Made by a program: the position numbers and the translations under genes. Below the pieces are notes generated by a model that ran no database searches, had not been told where the DNA came from, and was given only the letters and a program-made list of their open reading frames with translations. A stretch of DNA of 64,000 nucleotides from the NCBI RefSeq assembly GCF_014303735.1, contig NZ_CP060296.1:3049501-3113500 (forward strand), written 5' to 3'. The stretch is from Variovorax sp. PAMC28562. Lineage in GTDB: Bacteria > Pseudomonadota > Gammaproteobacteria > Burkholderiales > Burkholderiaceae_C. Numbering within the stretch: position 1 is the stretch's first letter; each line of letters opens with the position of its first letter. Positions 34,333 through 43,892 of the stretch are shown piece by piece.

Positions 34333-36123
34333 ATGAGCTACATCGCACCGATCAAGGACATGCTGTTCGACATCGAACATCTGGCCGACATCGCAGAAAT
34401 CGCAAAAATGCCCGGCTTCGAAGACGCCGGCCTGGAGACGGCGCAGGCCGTGCTCGAAGAATGCGCCCGGTTCAACCAGGACGTCATTGCGCCGCTGAAC
34501 GTGGCGGGCGACCGCAATCCGTCGTCGTTCAAGGACGGCGTCGTCACGACCACGCCGGGCTTCAAGGAAGCCTTTGCGCAGTACGCGGCGGGCGGCTGGC
34601 AGGGCCTGCAGCATCCGCTTGCTTTTGGCGGTCAGGGCTTGCCGAAAACCATCGGCGCAGCCTGCGGCGAGATGCTGAACTCCGCCAACATGAGCTTCGC
34701 GCTGTGCCCACTGCTCTCCGATGGCGCGACCGAAGCGCTGCTGACCGCCGGCTCCGAAGCGCTGAATGCGATCTATCTTGAAAAGCTCATCAGCGGGAAG
34801 TGGACCGGCACCATGAACCTGACCGAGCCGCAAGCCGGCAGCGATCTGGCGATGGTGCGCAGCCGTGCCGAGCCGCAACCCGACGGCACGTACAAGGTCT
34901 TCGGCACCAAGATCTACATCACGTACGGCGAGCACGACATGGCCGAGAACATCGTCCACCTCGTGCTGGCACGCGTGGTCGGTGCGCCCGAAGGCGTGAA
35001 GGGCATCAGCCTCTTCGTCGTGCCGAAGTTCATGGTGAACAAAGATGGGTCGCTCGGCGAACGCAACGACGTGCACTGCGTCAGCATCGAACACAAGCTC
35101 GGCATCAAGGCCAGCCCGACTGCGGTGCTCCAGTACGGCGATCACGGCGGCGCTGTCGGCTATATCGTCGGCCAGGAGAACCGAGGCCTCGAGTACATGT
35201 TCATCATGATGAACTCGGCCCGCTATGCCGTCGGCATGCAGGGCATCGCCATCGCCGAGCGCGCCTATCAGCACGCGGTGGCCTACGCCAAAGACCGCGT
35301 GCAGAGCCGCCCGGTCGATGGCTCGATGAACGCCAGCGCGCCGATCATTCATCACCCCGACGTCAAGCGCATGCTGATGACGATGCGTGCGTACACCGAA
35401 GGGTGCCGAGCGATGGCCAGCGTGGCCGCGGCCGCCTACGACGCTGCGCATCACCACCCCGATGCCGACACGCGCAAGCAGAACACCGCCTTCTACGAAT
35501 TCCTGGTGCCGCTGATCAAGGGCTACAGCACCGAGATGAGCCTGGAAGTGACGTCGCTTGGCGTGCAGGTGCACGGCGGCATGGGCTTCATCGAGGAGAC
35601 GGGCGCCGCGCAGTACTACCGCGACGCCAAGATCCTGACGATCTACGAAGGCACGACCGCCATCCAGGCGAACGACCTGGTCGGCCGCAAGACGGCGCGC
35701 GATGGCGGCCAGACAGCCAGGGCCATCGCCGCACAAATCGAGAAGACCGAAGCTGAACTCGCCAAGCGCGACAGTGCCGATGCGGCTGCCGTCTTGAAGC
35801 GCCTGAAGGCCGCGCGCGAAGCCTTTGTCGAAGTCGTCGGCTTCGTGGCGACCAATACCAAGGCATCGCCCAACGCGGTGTTCTCAGGCAGCGTGCCGTA
35901 CCTGATGCTGGCCGGCAACCTGATGGCGGGCTGGCAACTGGCGCGCTCGCTCATCGCGGCCGAAGACCTCGCGAAGGCCGGCACCGACCTGGCATTCATG
36001 AAGGCCAAGGTCGCTACTGCGCGCTTCTATGCAGAGCACATCCTGAACAAGGTGCCTGCGGTACGCGACAGCATCGTCGATGGCGCCGACAGCGTGACCG
36101 CGCTGGCGCTCGAGTCCTTCTGA
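34333..36123 (+). CDS. Acyl-CoA dehydrogenase with C-terminal extension
   Basis: This 596-residue flavoenzyme is longer than the 380-residue core acyl-CoA dehydrogenases, having an extra C-terminal domain as in the DmdC/FadE-like group. Visible motifs are WTGTMNLTEPQAGSDLAMVR (about 157-176), FGTKIYITYGEHDM and SLEVTSLGVQVHGGMGFIEE near 400. It oxidises an acyl-CoA to the enoyl-CoA and hands electrons to ETF, whose genes lie directly upstream. Chain specificity cannot be read from the sequence. GGAG upstream of ATG 34333 is the ribosome-binding site. Confidence 0.92.
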   Translation: MSYIAPIKDMLFDIEHLADIAEIAKMPGFEDAGLETAQAVLEECARFNQDVIAPLNVAGDRNPSSFKDGVVTTTPGFKEAFAQYAAGGWQGLQHPLAFGGQGLPKTIGAACGEMLNSANMSFALCPLLSDGATEALLTAGSEALNAIYLEKLISGKWTGTMNLTEPQAGSDLAMVRSRAEPQPDGTYKVFGTKIYITYGEHDMAENIVHLVLARVVGAPEGVKGISLFVVPKFMVNKDGSLGERNDVHCVSIEHKLGIKASPTAVLQYGDHGGAVGYIVGQENRGLEYMFIMMNSARYAVGMQGIAIAERAYQHAVAYAKDRVQSRPVDGSMNASAPIIHHPDVKRMLMTMRAYTEGCRAMASVAAAAYDAAHHHPDADTRKQNTAFYEFLVPLIKGYSTEMSLEVTSLGVQVHGGMGFIEETGAAQYYRDAKILTIYEGTTAIQANDLVGRKTARDGGQTARAIAAQIEKTEAELAKRDSADAAAVLKRLKAAREAFVEVVGFVATNTKASPNAVFSGSVPYLMLAGNLMAGWQLARSLIAAEDLAKAGTDLAFMKAKVATARFYAEHILNKVPAVRDSIVDGADSVTALALESF

Positions 36124-36185
36124 CTCTCGACTTCTGAACCCGACTTTCCGACCCTGATTCAATAACTTCAAAAAGACAACAGACC

Positions 36186-37148
36186 ATGTCGAAACTGCCA
36201 CCTGTGCTTGCGAACCTGCCGCTGCCCATCATCGGCTCGCCGCTTTTCATCATCAGCACACCGAAGCTCGTCATCGCGCAGTGCAAGGCGGGCGTGGTCG
36301 GTTCCATGCCGGCGCTGAACGCGCGTCCGGCGGCGCAACTCGAAGAGTGGCTGATCGAAATCACCGAGGAACTCGCGGCCTACAACAAGGCCAATCCGGA
36401 CAAGCCGGCCGCGCCGTTCGCCATCAACCAGATCGTCCACAAGAGCAACGACCGGCTCGATCACGACATGGAAATGGTCGTGAAGTACAAGGTGCCGATC
36501 GTCATCACCTCGCTCGGCGCGCGCACCGACGTGAACGAAGCCATCCACCGCTACGGCGGCGTCGTGCTGCACGACATCATCAACAACAAGTTCGCGAAGA
36601 AGGCGATCGAGAAGGGCGCAGACGGCATCATCGCCGTGGCCGCAGGTGCCGGTGGCCATGCGGGCGTGAAGAGCCCGTTCGCGCTCATCCAGGAAATCCG
36701 CCAGTGGTTCGACGGCCCGATCGCGTTGTCGGGCTCCATTGCCACCGGCGGCGCGGTGCTCGCAGCGCAGGCGATGGGGGCTGACTTCGCCTACATCGGC
36801 ACCGCCTTCATCGCGACCGAAGAAGCGCGTGCCAGCGACGAATACAAGCAGGCGATCGTCGACGGCAGCTCCGACGACATCGTCTATTCGAACCTTTTCA
36901 CCGGCGTGCATGGCAACTACCTGGCGCCGAGCATCGTGGCCGCCGGCATGGACCCGGCCAACCTGCCTGAAGGCGATGTGACGACGATGAACTTCGCATC
37001 CGGCGATGGCAGCAAGGCCAAAGCGTGGAAAGACATCTGGGGTTCGGGTCAGGGCATCGGTGCCGTGACGGAGGTCGGCACGGCCGCCATGTTCGTCGAA
37101 AAGCTCAAGCGCGAATATGCCGAGGCAAGGGCCCGCCTGTCGCTCTGA
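36186..37148 (+). CDS. Nitronate monooxygenase family flavoprotein
   Basis: This 320-residue FMN-dependent TIM-barrel enzyme of the 2-nitropropane dioxygenase family has LPLPIIGSPLFIISTPKLV at the N-terminus. The phosphate-binding part includes AVAAGAGGHAGVKSP and PIALSGSIATGGAVLAAQAM. Family members oxidise alkyl nitronates; some have other redox roles. It lies 62 bases after the acyl-CoA dehydrogenase gene in the same direction, a common pairing in Burkholderiales, and may share its transcript. Confidence 0.9.
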   Translation: MSKLPPVLANLPLPIIGSPLFIISTPKLVIAQCKAGVVGSMPALNARPAAQLEEWLIEITEELAAYNKANPDKPAAPFAINQIVHKSNDRLDHDMEMVVKYKVPIVITSLGARTDVNEAIHRYGGVVLHDIINNKFAKKAIEKGADGIIAVAAGAGGHAGVKSPFALIQEIRQWFDGPIALSGSIATGGAVLAAQAMGADFAYIGTAFIATEEARASDEYKQAIVDGSSDDIVYSNLFTGVHGNYLAPSIVAAGMDPANLPEGDVTTMNFASGDGSKAKAWKDIWGSGQGIGAVTEVGTAAMFVEKLKREYAEARARLSL

Positions 37149-37149
37149 C

Positions 37150-38379
37150 ATGCCGGACCCGGTGGACGTGTCGACGGTGGACGACCGCGCGGCGCGCATA
37201 CCGCTGCTCGACGCCGTCAAGGGACTGGCGTGCCTGGTCATCGTCGGCCATCACCTGGCGCGCTACGGGCCGATGCCCGAAGTCGCGTTTCCGTTGGCGC
37301 CTGCGCTCATCCACTGGTTGTCGACCGATGGGCGCCTGGCCGTACAGGTGTTCCTGGTCATTGCCGGTTTTCTGACTGCTGGCAGCATGGCCCCGGCAGG
37401 GCAGCTGAACGCCGGCAGGCCGCTGGAACGTATTGCGCGGCGGTACCTGCGGCTGATCATTCCGTACCTCGCAGCGCTCATCGTCAGCGTGGTCGTGGCC
37501 GCTTTCGCAAGGCCCTTGCTACACGACGACGCGGTGCCCGGCGTACCCAACCTGATGCAGCTGCTGGCGCATGGATTGCTGCTGCAGGATCTGCTCGGCT
37601 ACGACGCTTTGTCGGCCGGTGTGTGGTACGTGGCGATCGACTTCCAGTTGTTCGCGCTGTCGCTGGCCGCGGTTGGCTTGGCGGCATGGGTCGAGCGGCA
37701 CTGGCGTCGCGGCAGCGAAGACGCGCAGGACATTGGCGACATGAGCAACATATCCAACAGCGTCGCGCGTTCGTTGCGTGCGCATTGGATTGCCGTGGTG
37801 ATCGTGTTCGGCCTCGCCACGAGTTCCCTCGTTTTTTTCAATCTCCACGCTGAACTCGACGCGACGGCGCTTTACTTTTTCGGCGCCTATGGTTTGGGGA
37901 TGTTGACGTTCTGGATCGGTTGCGCCGACCGGTCCGACAAACACGGCAGTCCGGCAGCATGGCGTGCCGGCTTTCTCCTGTTGGCGTTGCTCGGCGTATC
38001 GGCATTGGCGTTCGAGTGGCGCAGCCGCATCGCCATTGCGCTCGCGACGGCGCTCGCGATAGCGGGAGCGCAGCGTTTGCATTGGCTGAAGTCGTCTGCG
38101 TGTCCGGCGTGGGCCCAGCCGCTCGCACAACTCGGACGCATGTCGTACTCCCTGTTCCTGATTCACTTTCCGGTGATCCTGCTGGTCAGCGCGGTGGTCA
38201 GCCATTGGGCACCTGCCGCCCCCTGGATCGACGCAGCGGGCATGGTCGCGGCCATTGCACTCTCGCTGGCGGCAGCGTGGGTTCTCTATCGCCGCATCGA
38301 GTTGCGCCCCGCGAGCTGGCGCGCCGTGCTCGCGCTGTTCGCCGGGCTGCTGGTCTGCGGCTTCCTCGTTTCGCTCTGA
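37150..38379 (+). CDS. Acyltransferase family 3 membrane protein
   Basis: This 409-residue inner-membrane protein has about ten transmembrane helices. The family start motif is visible: IPLLDAVKGLACLVIVGHHL (residues about 18-37) with the conserved His-His. Such OafA/YrhL-like enzymes transfer acetyl or other acyl groups to cell-surface sugars or peptides. The ATG is one base after the nitronate monooxygenase stop, so translation may be coupled. There is no glycan cluster nearby, so the substrate is open. Confidence 0.88.
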   Translation: MPDPVDVSTVDDRAARIPLLDAVKGLACLVIVGHHLARYGPMPEVAFPLAPALIHWLSTDGRLAVQVFLVIAGFLTAGSMAPAGQLNAGRPLERIARRYLRLIIPYLAALIVSVVVAAFARPLLHDDAVPGVPNLMQLLAHGLLLQDLLGYDALSAGVWYVAIDFQLFALSLAAVGLAAWVERHWRRGSEDAQDIGDMSNISNSVARSLRAHWIAVVIVFGLATSSLVFFNLHAELDATALYFFGAYGLGMLTFWIGCADRSDKHGSPAAWRAGFLLLALLGVSALAFEWRSRIAIALATALAIAGAQRLHWLKSSACPAWAQPLAQLGRMSYSLFLIHFPVILLVSAVVSHWAPAAPWIDAAGMVAAIALSLAAAWVLYRRIELRPASWRAVLALFAGLLVCGFLVSL

Positions 38380-38443
38380 GCCGGGCGAACCGCCGGCACC
38401 GCCGGTGTCCACGCGCAGCGCTGGCCGATCTCCGGTCCTTTTC

Positions 38444-38457
38444 TTGACACAGATCAA
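38444..38457 (+). promoter_or_regulatory. FNR/ANR-like box upstream of cydD
   Basis: TTGACACAGATCAA fits the TTGAT-N4-ATCAA consensus with one change (C for T). It lies about 130 bases upstream of the cydD start. Regulation of bd oxidase genes by FNR/ANR or similar oxygen sensors is well known, so the location is meaningful. No convincing -10 can be set at the usual class II spacing. Confidence 0.6.
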
Positions 38458-38583
38458 TTCGGCCTTCTAGGCACGGTTGCGTCTCGCAGGCGCAGCGGGC
38501 AACCTCACGGCACGGACTGGCGGCATCGACGAGCGCCGGCCATGTTGTGCAAACCTTCAGCGATTGCTGAAACTAAAAAGAAC

Positions 38584-40485
38584 ATGAAGAAGATGGGATC
38601 TGCCTCGGCTGCCTCGGCTGCGCCGACTCCCGCCGCCCCGGCGCCCTCGCTGCGATTCTTCGCGGCGACCGGCGTGGGCGGTGTGTTGCAGGCGGCGGCG
38701 GCGTTGCTCTGGTTGCCTCAGGCGGCGTTGCTGGCTTGGGCGGTTCAGCGCATGTCGCAAACAGTCGGCCATCGAGGCGATACCGATGTCGCAGGTCTCG
38801 CGATCGCAGCGCATTCCGGGTCATGGACCGAGTTGCTGTCGCCTGCGCTGTCCGCTGTGCTTGCGCCGGCGCTCGGCATCTTGGCGCTCGGCCTGCTGCG
38901 CGCGCTGCTGGACGCGTGGGGCACGCGCCAGCTCTTCGGCAAAGCGCGCGCCCATCTGTCGATTTTGCGTGCACGGGCCGCGGCGGCGCTGGCAAGCGGC
39001 TCACCGCTCGACCGCCATCGCCCCGCCTCCGGTGCCGCCTCCAGCGTGATCGCCGAGCAGGCCGAAGCGCTCATGCCGTATCTCGTGCGCTATCAGCCGG
39101 TGCGTCTGCGCGTCACGCTCGTGCCGTTGGTGATCCTCGTCGTGGTCGCGAGCCTCTCTTGGGTCGCTGCGCTCGTGTTGCTCGTTGCGGCGCCGTTGAT
39201 CCCCGTGTTCATGGCACTCGTCGGCTGGCGCGCCCGCGCCGCCAGCGAGGCGCAGATGGTCGAGATGGGCAGCATGAACGCCTTCCTGCTCGACCGGCTG
39301 CGCGGCCTTGCCACGCTGCGTGCGCTCGGCGCTGTCGACCGCACGGCCGAGCGGCTCGGCGACGCCGCGCAATCGCTGCGCCGCCGCACGATGGCCGTGC
39401 TGCGCATCGCGTTCCTGTCGTCGGCGGTACTCGAACTTTTCTCGGCGCTCGGCGTCGCGATGGTCGCGGCCTACGTTGGGTTCCACTTGCTGGGCACACT
39501 CCATTTCGGCACATGGGGCAGGCCGCTCGGCTTGGGGCAAGGCCTCTTCGTGCTGCTGCTGGCGCCAGCGTTTTTCGAGCCGCTGCGTGAGCTTTCGGCC
39601 GTTTGGCACGACCGTGCTGCCGGCGAGGTGGCATTGCAGGCGCTCACGGCGTTGGGTAACGGCACCGTGCGGTTGCCCGGCGCCGTCGTATCCATGAGCG
39701 CTCTCGCAGCCGATCCTGCGCCGGTCCGGGCGATCCATGCGGTGACCGCGGCCAATGCAGCTTCCAGCACCACGAGCGTCAACGGCAAGGCATCGTCACC
39801 GCATTCCGCGCCGTCCGTCGTCGTGCGCCATTTGCACTTCACACACGTCGGCGAGGCGACACTTTTTTCCGACATCAATCTGCGGGTCGCACCGGGCGAA
39901 CACGTCGCCTTAGTGGGCGAGAGCGGTGCCGGCAAGACGGCGCTGTTGTCGTTGCTGGCTGGCCTGCTGCCGGCCGACAGCGGCGACATCGTCATCGGCG
40001 GCACTGTGCTGACAGACCGCAGCGTCGGCGCGCTGCGCCAGCGTATCGGCTGGATGGGCCAGCGGCCGCATGTGTTCGCGGGCTCCGTGCAAAGCAACGT
40101 CGGCCTCGGTCGCATCGGCGTCGATGCAGCGCGCATCGAAACCTCGCTCGGCTTCGCGGGCCTCGCCGATGTGGCGCAAGCCCGATTGGGTGTTGCGCTG
40201 GGCGAGGGCGGCGGTGGACTTTCGGGTGGTGAGGCGGTGCGGCTGGCGCTGGCGCGTGTCGTGGTGAATGCGGGCGTCGATCTGCTGCTCGTCGATGAGC
40301 CAACAGCCCACCTCGACACCGAAACCTCGCTGCGCGTGACCGATGCGCTAATGGCGCTGGCGCGCGGCAAGACTCTGATCGTTGCGACGCATGACCCGGT
40401 GCTGGCCGCGCGTCTGGATCGGGTGGTCAGCCTGGGCGCAGCCGACACTTTTGAAGTGCGCGAAGTCGTGAGGGAAGCCGCATGA
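38584..40485 (+). CDS. cydD: Cysteine/glutathione ABC exporter subunit CydD
   Basis: This 633-residue half-transporter has an N-terminal six-helix membrane domain and a C-terminal ATPase. ATPase motifs are Walker A GESGAGKTALL, signature LSGGEAVRLALARV, Walker B LLLVDEPTAHLD and switch VATHDP. With CydC it exports cysteine and glutathione to the periplasm, which is needed for cytochrome bd assembly. The start is uncertain: ATG 38584 is used, with ATG 38542 and ATG 38593 as alternatives in an Ala/Pro-rich leader. An FNR-like box lies upstream. Confidence 0.9.
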   Translation: MKKMGSASAASAAPTPAAPAPSLRFFAATGVGGVLQAAAALLWLPQAALLAWAVQRMSQTVGHRGDTDVAGLAIAAHSGSWTELLSPALSAVLAPALGILALGLLRALLDAWGTRQLFGKARAHLSILRARAAAALASGSPLDRHRPASGAASSVIAEQAEALMPYLVRYQPVRLRVTLVPLVILVVVASLSWVAALVLLVAAPLIPVFMALVGWRARAASEAQMVEMGSMNAFLLDRLRGLATLRALGAVDRTAERLGDAAQSLRRRTMAVLRIAFLSSAVLELFSALGVAMVAAYVGFHLLGTLHFGTWGRPLGLGQGLFVLLLAPAFFEPLRELSAVWHDRAAGEVALQALTALGNGTVRLPGAVVSMSALAADPAPVRAIHAVTAANAASSTTSVNGKASSPHSAPSVVVRHLHFTHVGEATLFSDINLRVAPGEHVALVGESGAGKTALLSLLAGLLPADSGDIVIGGTVLTDRSVGALRQRIGWMGQRPHVFAGSVQSNVGLGRIGVDAARIETSLGFAGLADVAQARLGVALGEGGGGLSGGEAVRLALARVVVNAGVDLLLVDEPTAHLDTETSLRVTDALMALARGKTLIVATHDPVLAARLDRVVSLGAADTFEVREVVREAA

Positions 40486-42263
40486 GCACCGCCCGCAAGG
40501 ATCGCGTCAGTCTGATCCTGCGCCCCTTTCTTGCCACGCAACCCCGCGCATTGCTGCTCGGCGCTCTGCTTGCTGCAATCACCGTGCTCACCGGCATGGC
40601 GCTGCTCGGCCTTTCCGGCTGGTTCATCACCGCGACGGCGCTGGCCGGTGCCAACGTCGCGACCGCGTTCATGTTCGACGTCTTCATGCCTTCGGCCGGC
40701 ATCCGCTTGCTGGCGGTCGGCCGCACGGCCTCGCGCTACGGCGAGCGACTGGTCACGCACGACGCGACCTTCGCCGTGCTGGCGGCGTTGCGCGTGCAGC
40801 TGTTCCGCGGCTGGGCGCGTGCCGGTGCCGCGCGCGAGTTGCTGATGCGCCCATCGCGTGTGCTGTTCAGGCTGACCTCGGACATCGACGCGCTCGAGTC
40901 TTTGTATTTGCGGCTCGTCGTGCCCGCGATGGCGGCATTGGGCGCTGCGGTGCTGGCCGGCGTCGTCCTCGGCTTCATGCACATTGGCCTGGGCATCGCG
41001 TTGGCGGTATGGCTCGTCGCAAGTGGTTGGGGCATCGCCTTCGTCGTGGCACGTCGCGCGCGACGGCCATCGGTGCAACGTGCGCATGCGATCGAAGTGC
41101 TGCGTGCACGCGCCGTCGATCTTGTCGCCGGGCAGAGCGACCTCATCATGGCCGGCCGCATCGACGCGCAGCGTGCTGCGCTGGCCGACGCCGATCGGCG
41201 CCTTGCCGCAGCCGACCTCGCGTTGAATCGCCTAGAAGCCAACGCCGGTGCAGCGTATGGCATGGCCGGCACGATCAGTTTGGTAGCGGTGTTGCTGGCG
41301 GTCGGCGTGCTGGTCGGGGAGGGCCGAATCGGCGCGCCGGCTGCTGCACTCGCGCTGTTGGTCGCGCTCACTGCGGTCGAGCCCTTCGCTGCCATGCGGC
41401 GCGGCGCGCTCGATGCAGGACGCACCTGGCTGGCAGTGCGGCGACTCGCGCCGCGCATGGCGCTGGACGATATGCAGTCGAAGCCGTTCACATCCGGCTC
41501 GATCGCACCATCGGCGCCATCGGCACCGACCGCATCGAGCGAGTCCGTCGGCGCTGCCCTGTCCAACGCCCCCGCCTCGCTGACGAGCGGCATCGCATTG
41601 CGCTTCCACGAAATCACCGCTGCGCCTTCCAGGGCCGGCTCGGACGTCTTGCACGGCGTGTCGCTGCGCATCGACGTCGGCGAGCGCGTTGCGTTGATCG
41701 GCCCCAGCGGCGCCGGCAAGTCCACGCTGCTCGCCATCGCGGCCGGCGAGTTGACGCCACGCTCCGGCACCGCCGTGATGCTGCCTGCCTGCCTGCTCAC
41801 GCAACGCACCGAACTGTTCCAGGACAGCCTGCGCGATAACCTGCGCCTCGCTGATCCTTCAGCCGACGACGCTCGCCTCTGGCACGCGCTCGAAGCGGCA
41901 GGCCTCGCACCCGACATTCGCACCGCCGCTGCAGGCCTGGACATGCGACTCGGCGAAGGCGGCCTCGGCCTGTCGGGTGGCCAGTCGCGCCGGCTCGCGC
42001 TCGCGCGGCTGTTGCTGCGCCCCACGGACTTCTGGCTGCTCGACGAGCCGACCGAAGCGCTCGATACAGAGATCGCACGTGACGTGCTGCAGCGCCTTGC
42101 GCAACACGCCGGACCGCGCACCGTACTCATCGCCACGCACCTGCGCCGCGAGGCCGCGCTGGCCGATCGACTGGTCCGCATGGAAGCCGGCCACATCGTC
42201 GCCGACCTGCGTCGCGGCACCCCCGGTTTCGAAGCGGCGCTGCGTGCGCTGCGCCCCGATTGA
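40482..42263 (+). CDS. cydC: Cysteine/glutathione ABC exporter subunit CydC
   Basis: This 593-residue partner of CydD has the same layout: membrane domain with GMALLGLSGWFITATALAGA in the first helices, then an ATPase with GPSGAGKSTLL, LSGGQSRRLALARLLL, WLLDEPTEALD and IATHLRRE. Its ATG overlaps the cydD stop by four bases. About 40 residues rich in Ala and Ser (about 325-365) link the two domains. Confidence 0.93.
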   Translation: MSTARKDRVSLILRPFLATQPRALLLGALLAAITVLTGMALLGLSGWFITATALAGANVATAFMFDVFMPSAGIRLLAVGRTASRYGERLVTHDATFAVLAALRVQLFRGWARAGAARELLMRPSRVLFRLTSDIDALESLYLRLVVPAMAALGAAVLAGVVLGFMHIGLGIALAVWLVASGWGIAFVVARRARRPSVQRAHAIEVLRARAVDLVAGQSDLIMAGRIDAQRAALADADRRLAAADLALNRLEANAGAAYGMAGTISLVAVLLAVGVLVGEGRIGAPAAALALLVALTAVEPFAAMRRGALDAGRTWLAVRRLAPRMALDDMQSKPFTSGSIAPSAPSAPTASSESVGAALSNAPASLTSGIALRFHEITAAPSRAGSDVLHGVSLRIDVGERVALIGPSGAGKSTLLAIAAGELTPRSGTAVMLPACLLTQRTELFQDSLRDNLRLADPSADDARLWHALEAAGLAPDIRTAAAGLDMRLGEGGLGLSGGQSRRLALARLLLRPTDFWLLDEPTEALDTEIARDVLQRLAQHAGPRTVLIATHLRREAALADRLVRMEAGHIVADLRRGTPGFEAALRALRPD

Positions 42264-42287
42264 AGAAGAAAGAGAAAAGGAAACCCC

Positions 42288-43889
42288 ATGGACTTCGACA
42301 TCGTTGCACTGTCCCGATTGCAGTTCGCCGCCACGGCGCTTTATCACTTCCTGTTCGTGCCGCTCACGCTCGGGCTGTCGATCATCCTGGCCATCATGGA
42401 GACCGTCTACGTGATGACGGGCCGCGTGATCTGGCGCGACATGACCAAGTTCTGGGGCGTGCTGTTCGGCATCAACTTCGCGATGGGCGTTGCGACCGGC
42501 GTGGTGATGGAGTTTCAGTTCGGCATGAACTGGAGCTACTACAGCCACTATGTCGGCGACATCTTCGGCGCGCCACTGGCCATCGAAGGGCTGATGGCTT
42601 TCTTCCTCGAAGCGACCTTCGTCGGTCTGTTCTTCTTTGGCTGGGACAAGCTCTCCAAGGTCGGCCATCTGACGACGACCTGGGCCGTCGCCATCGGCTC
42701 CAACTTCTCGGCGTTGTGGATTTTGATCGCGAACGGCTGGATGCAGAACCCGGTCGGCGCGGCCTTCAATCCGCAGACGATGCGGATGGAAGTGGTCGAC
42801 TTCTTCGCGGTGCTGACCAACCCGGTGGCGCAGGCCAAGTTCGTGCACACGGTGTCGGCCGGCTACATCTGTGCGTCGGTCTTCGTGCTCGGTGTCTCGG
42901 CGTGGTACCTGCTCAAAGGGCGCCACATCGAACTGGCCAAGCGCTCGATGACGGTGGCCGCGTCCTTTGGCCTGGCCGCCTCGCTGTCGGTCGTCGTGCT
43001 GGGTGACGAGAGCGGCTACCTGTCGAGTGAGCACCAGAAGATGAAGCTGGCCGCCATCGAAGGTATGTGGGAAACCAAGCCTGCGCCGGCCGCCTTCACT
43101 GTCTTCGGCTTCCCCGATCAAACTGCCCGCGAGACGCACTACGCGCTGCACATCCCGGCAGTGATGGGACTCATCGGCACCCGCTCGCTCGACACGGTGA
43201 TCCCTGGCATCGACGAACTGGTGAAGCGCGCCGAGGTCCGCATCCGCGAAGGCATCAAAGCCTACGACGCGCTGCAGCAGATTCGTGCGGCTGGCAGCAC
43301 GCAGACCGTGTCGCAAGGCGTGCGCGACACCTTCGAGAACAACGCACCCGAACTCGGTTACGCCTTGCTCTTGAAGCGCTACGTCGACGACCCGAGGCAA
43401 GCCACCGACGAGCAGATTTCCAAGGCCGCTTGGGACACCGTGCCGCAGGTGCTGCCGTTGTTCTGGCTGTTCCGCATCATGGTCGGCATCGGCATGTTGC
43501 TGATCGCGTTGACCGCGACGTTCTTCGTGCTGTCGGCGCGCCGCAGGCTCGACGACCACCGCTGGTTGCTTAAGGTTGCCGTGTGGTCGATCCCGCTGCC
43601 CTGGATCGCCATCGAGGCCGGCTGGCTTGTGGCCGAATTCGGGCGCCAACCGTGGGTCATCGAAGGCGTGTTGCCGACGGCGGTCGCGGTGTCGGACCTC
43701 GGCGTGAAGACCTTGCTGCTCACCATCTTCGGCTTCATCGCGCTGTACACGGTGCTGCTGGTCATCGAGGTCAAGTTGATGCTCAAGGCGATCCGCAAGG
43801 GGCCCGAGCACGAGCATGCGCCCGACGTCGGCGAATCGCACCAGCGCATCGTGCCGGTCGCCCACTTTCCTCTTGCTTCAGCGGAGTAA
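42288..43889 (+). CDS. cydA: Cytochrome bd ubiquinol oxidase subunit I
   Basis: This 533-residue inner-membrane subunit carries hemes b558, b595 and d. The N-terminus LSRLQFAATALYHFLFVPLT includes the conserved His heme ligand. Membrane helices alternate with GINFAMGVATGVVMEFQFGM. The long Q-loop (about 250-390) is of the E. coli type, not the short type of Gram-positive bacteria. It oxidises ubiquinol and reduces oxygen with high affinity. AAAGGA ahead of the ATG is the ribosome-binding site. Confidence 0.96.
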   Translation: MDFDIVALSRLQFAATALYHFLFVPLTLGLSIILAIMETVYVMTGRVIWRDMTKFWGVLFGINFAMGVATGVVMEFQFGMNWSYYSHYVGDIFGAPLAIEGLMAFFLEATFVGLFFFGWDKLSKVGHLTTTWAVAIGSNFSALWILIANGWMQNPVGAAFNPQTMRMEVVDFFAVLTNPVAQAKFVHTVSAGYICASVFVLGVSAWYLLKGRHIELAKRSMTVAASFGLAASLSVVVLGDESGYLSSEHQKMKLAAIEGMWETKPAPAAFTVFGFPDQTARETHYALHIPAVMGLIGTRSLDTVIPGIDELVKRAEVRIREGIKAYDALQQIRAAGSTQTVSQGVRDTFENNAPELGYALLLKRYVDDPRQATDEQISKAAWDTVPQVLPLFWLFRIMVGIGMLLIALTATFFVLSARRRLDDHRWLLKVAVWSIPLPWIAIEAGWLVAEFGRQPWVIEGVLPTAVAVSDLGVKTLLLTIFGFIALYTVLLVIEVKLMLKAIRKGPEHEHAPDVGESHQRIVPVAHFPLASAE

Positions 43890-43892
43890 ATA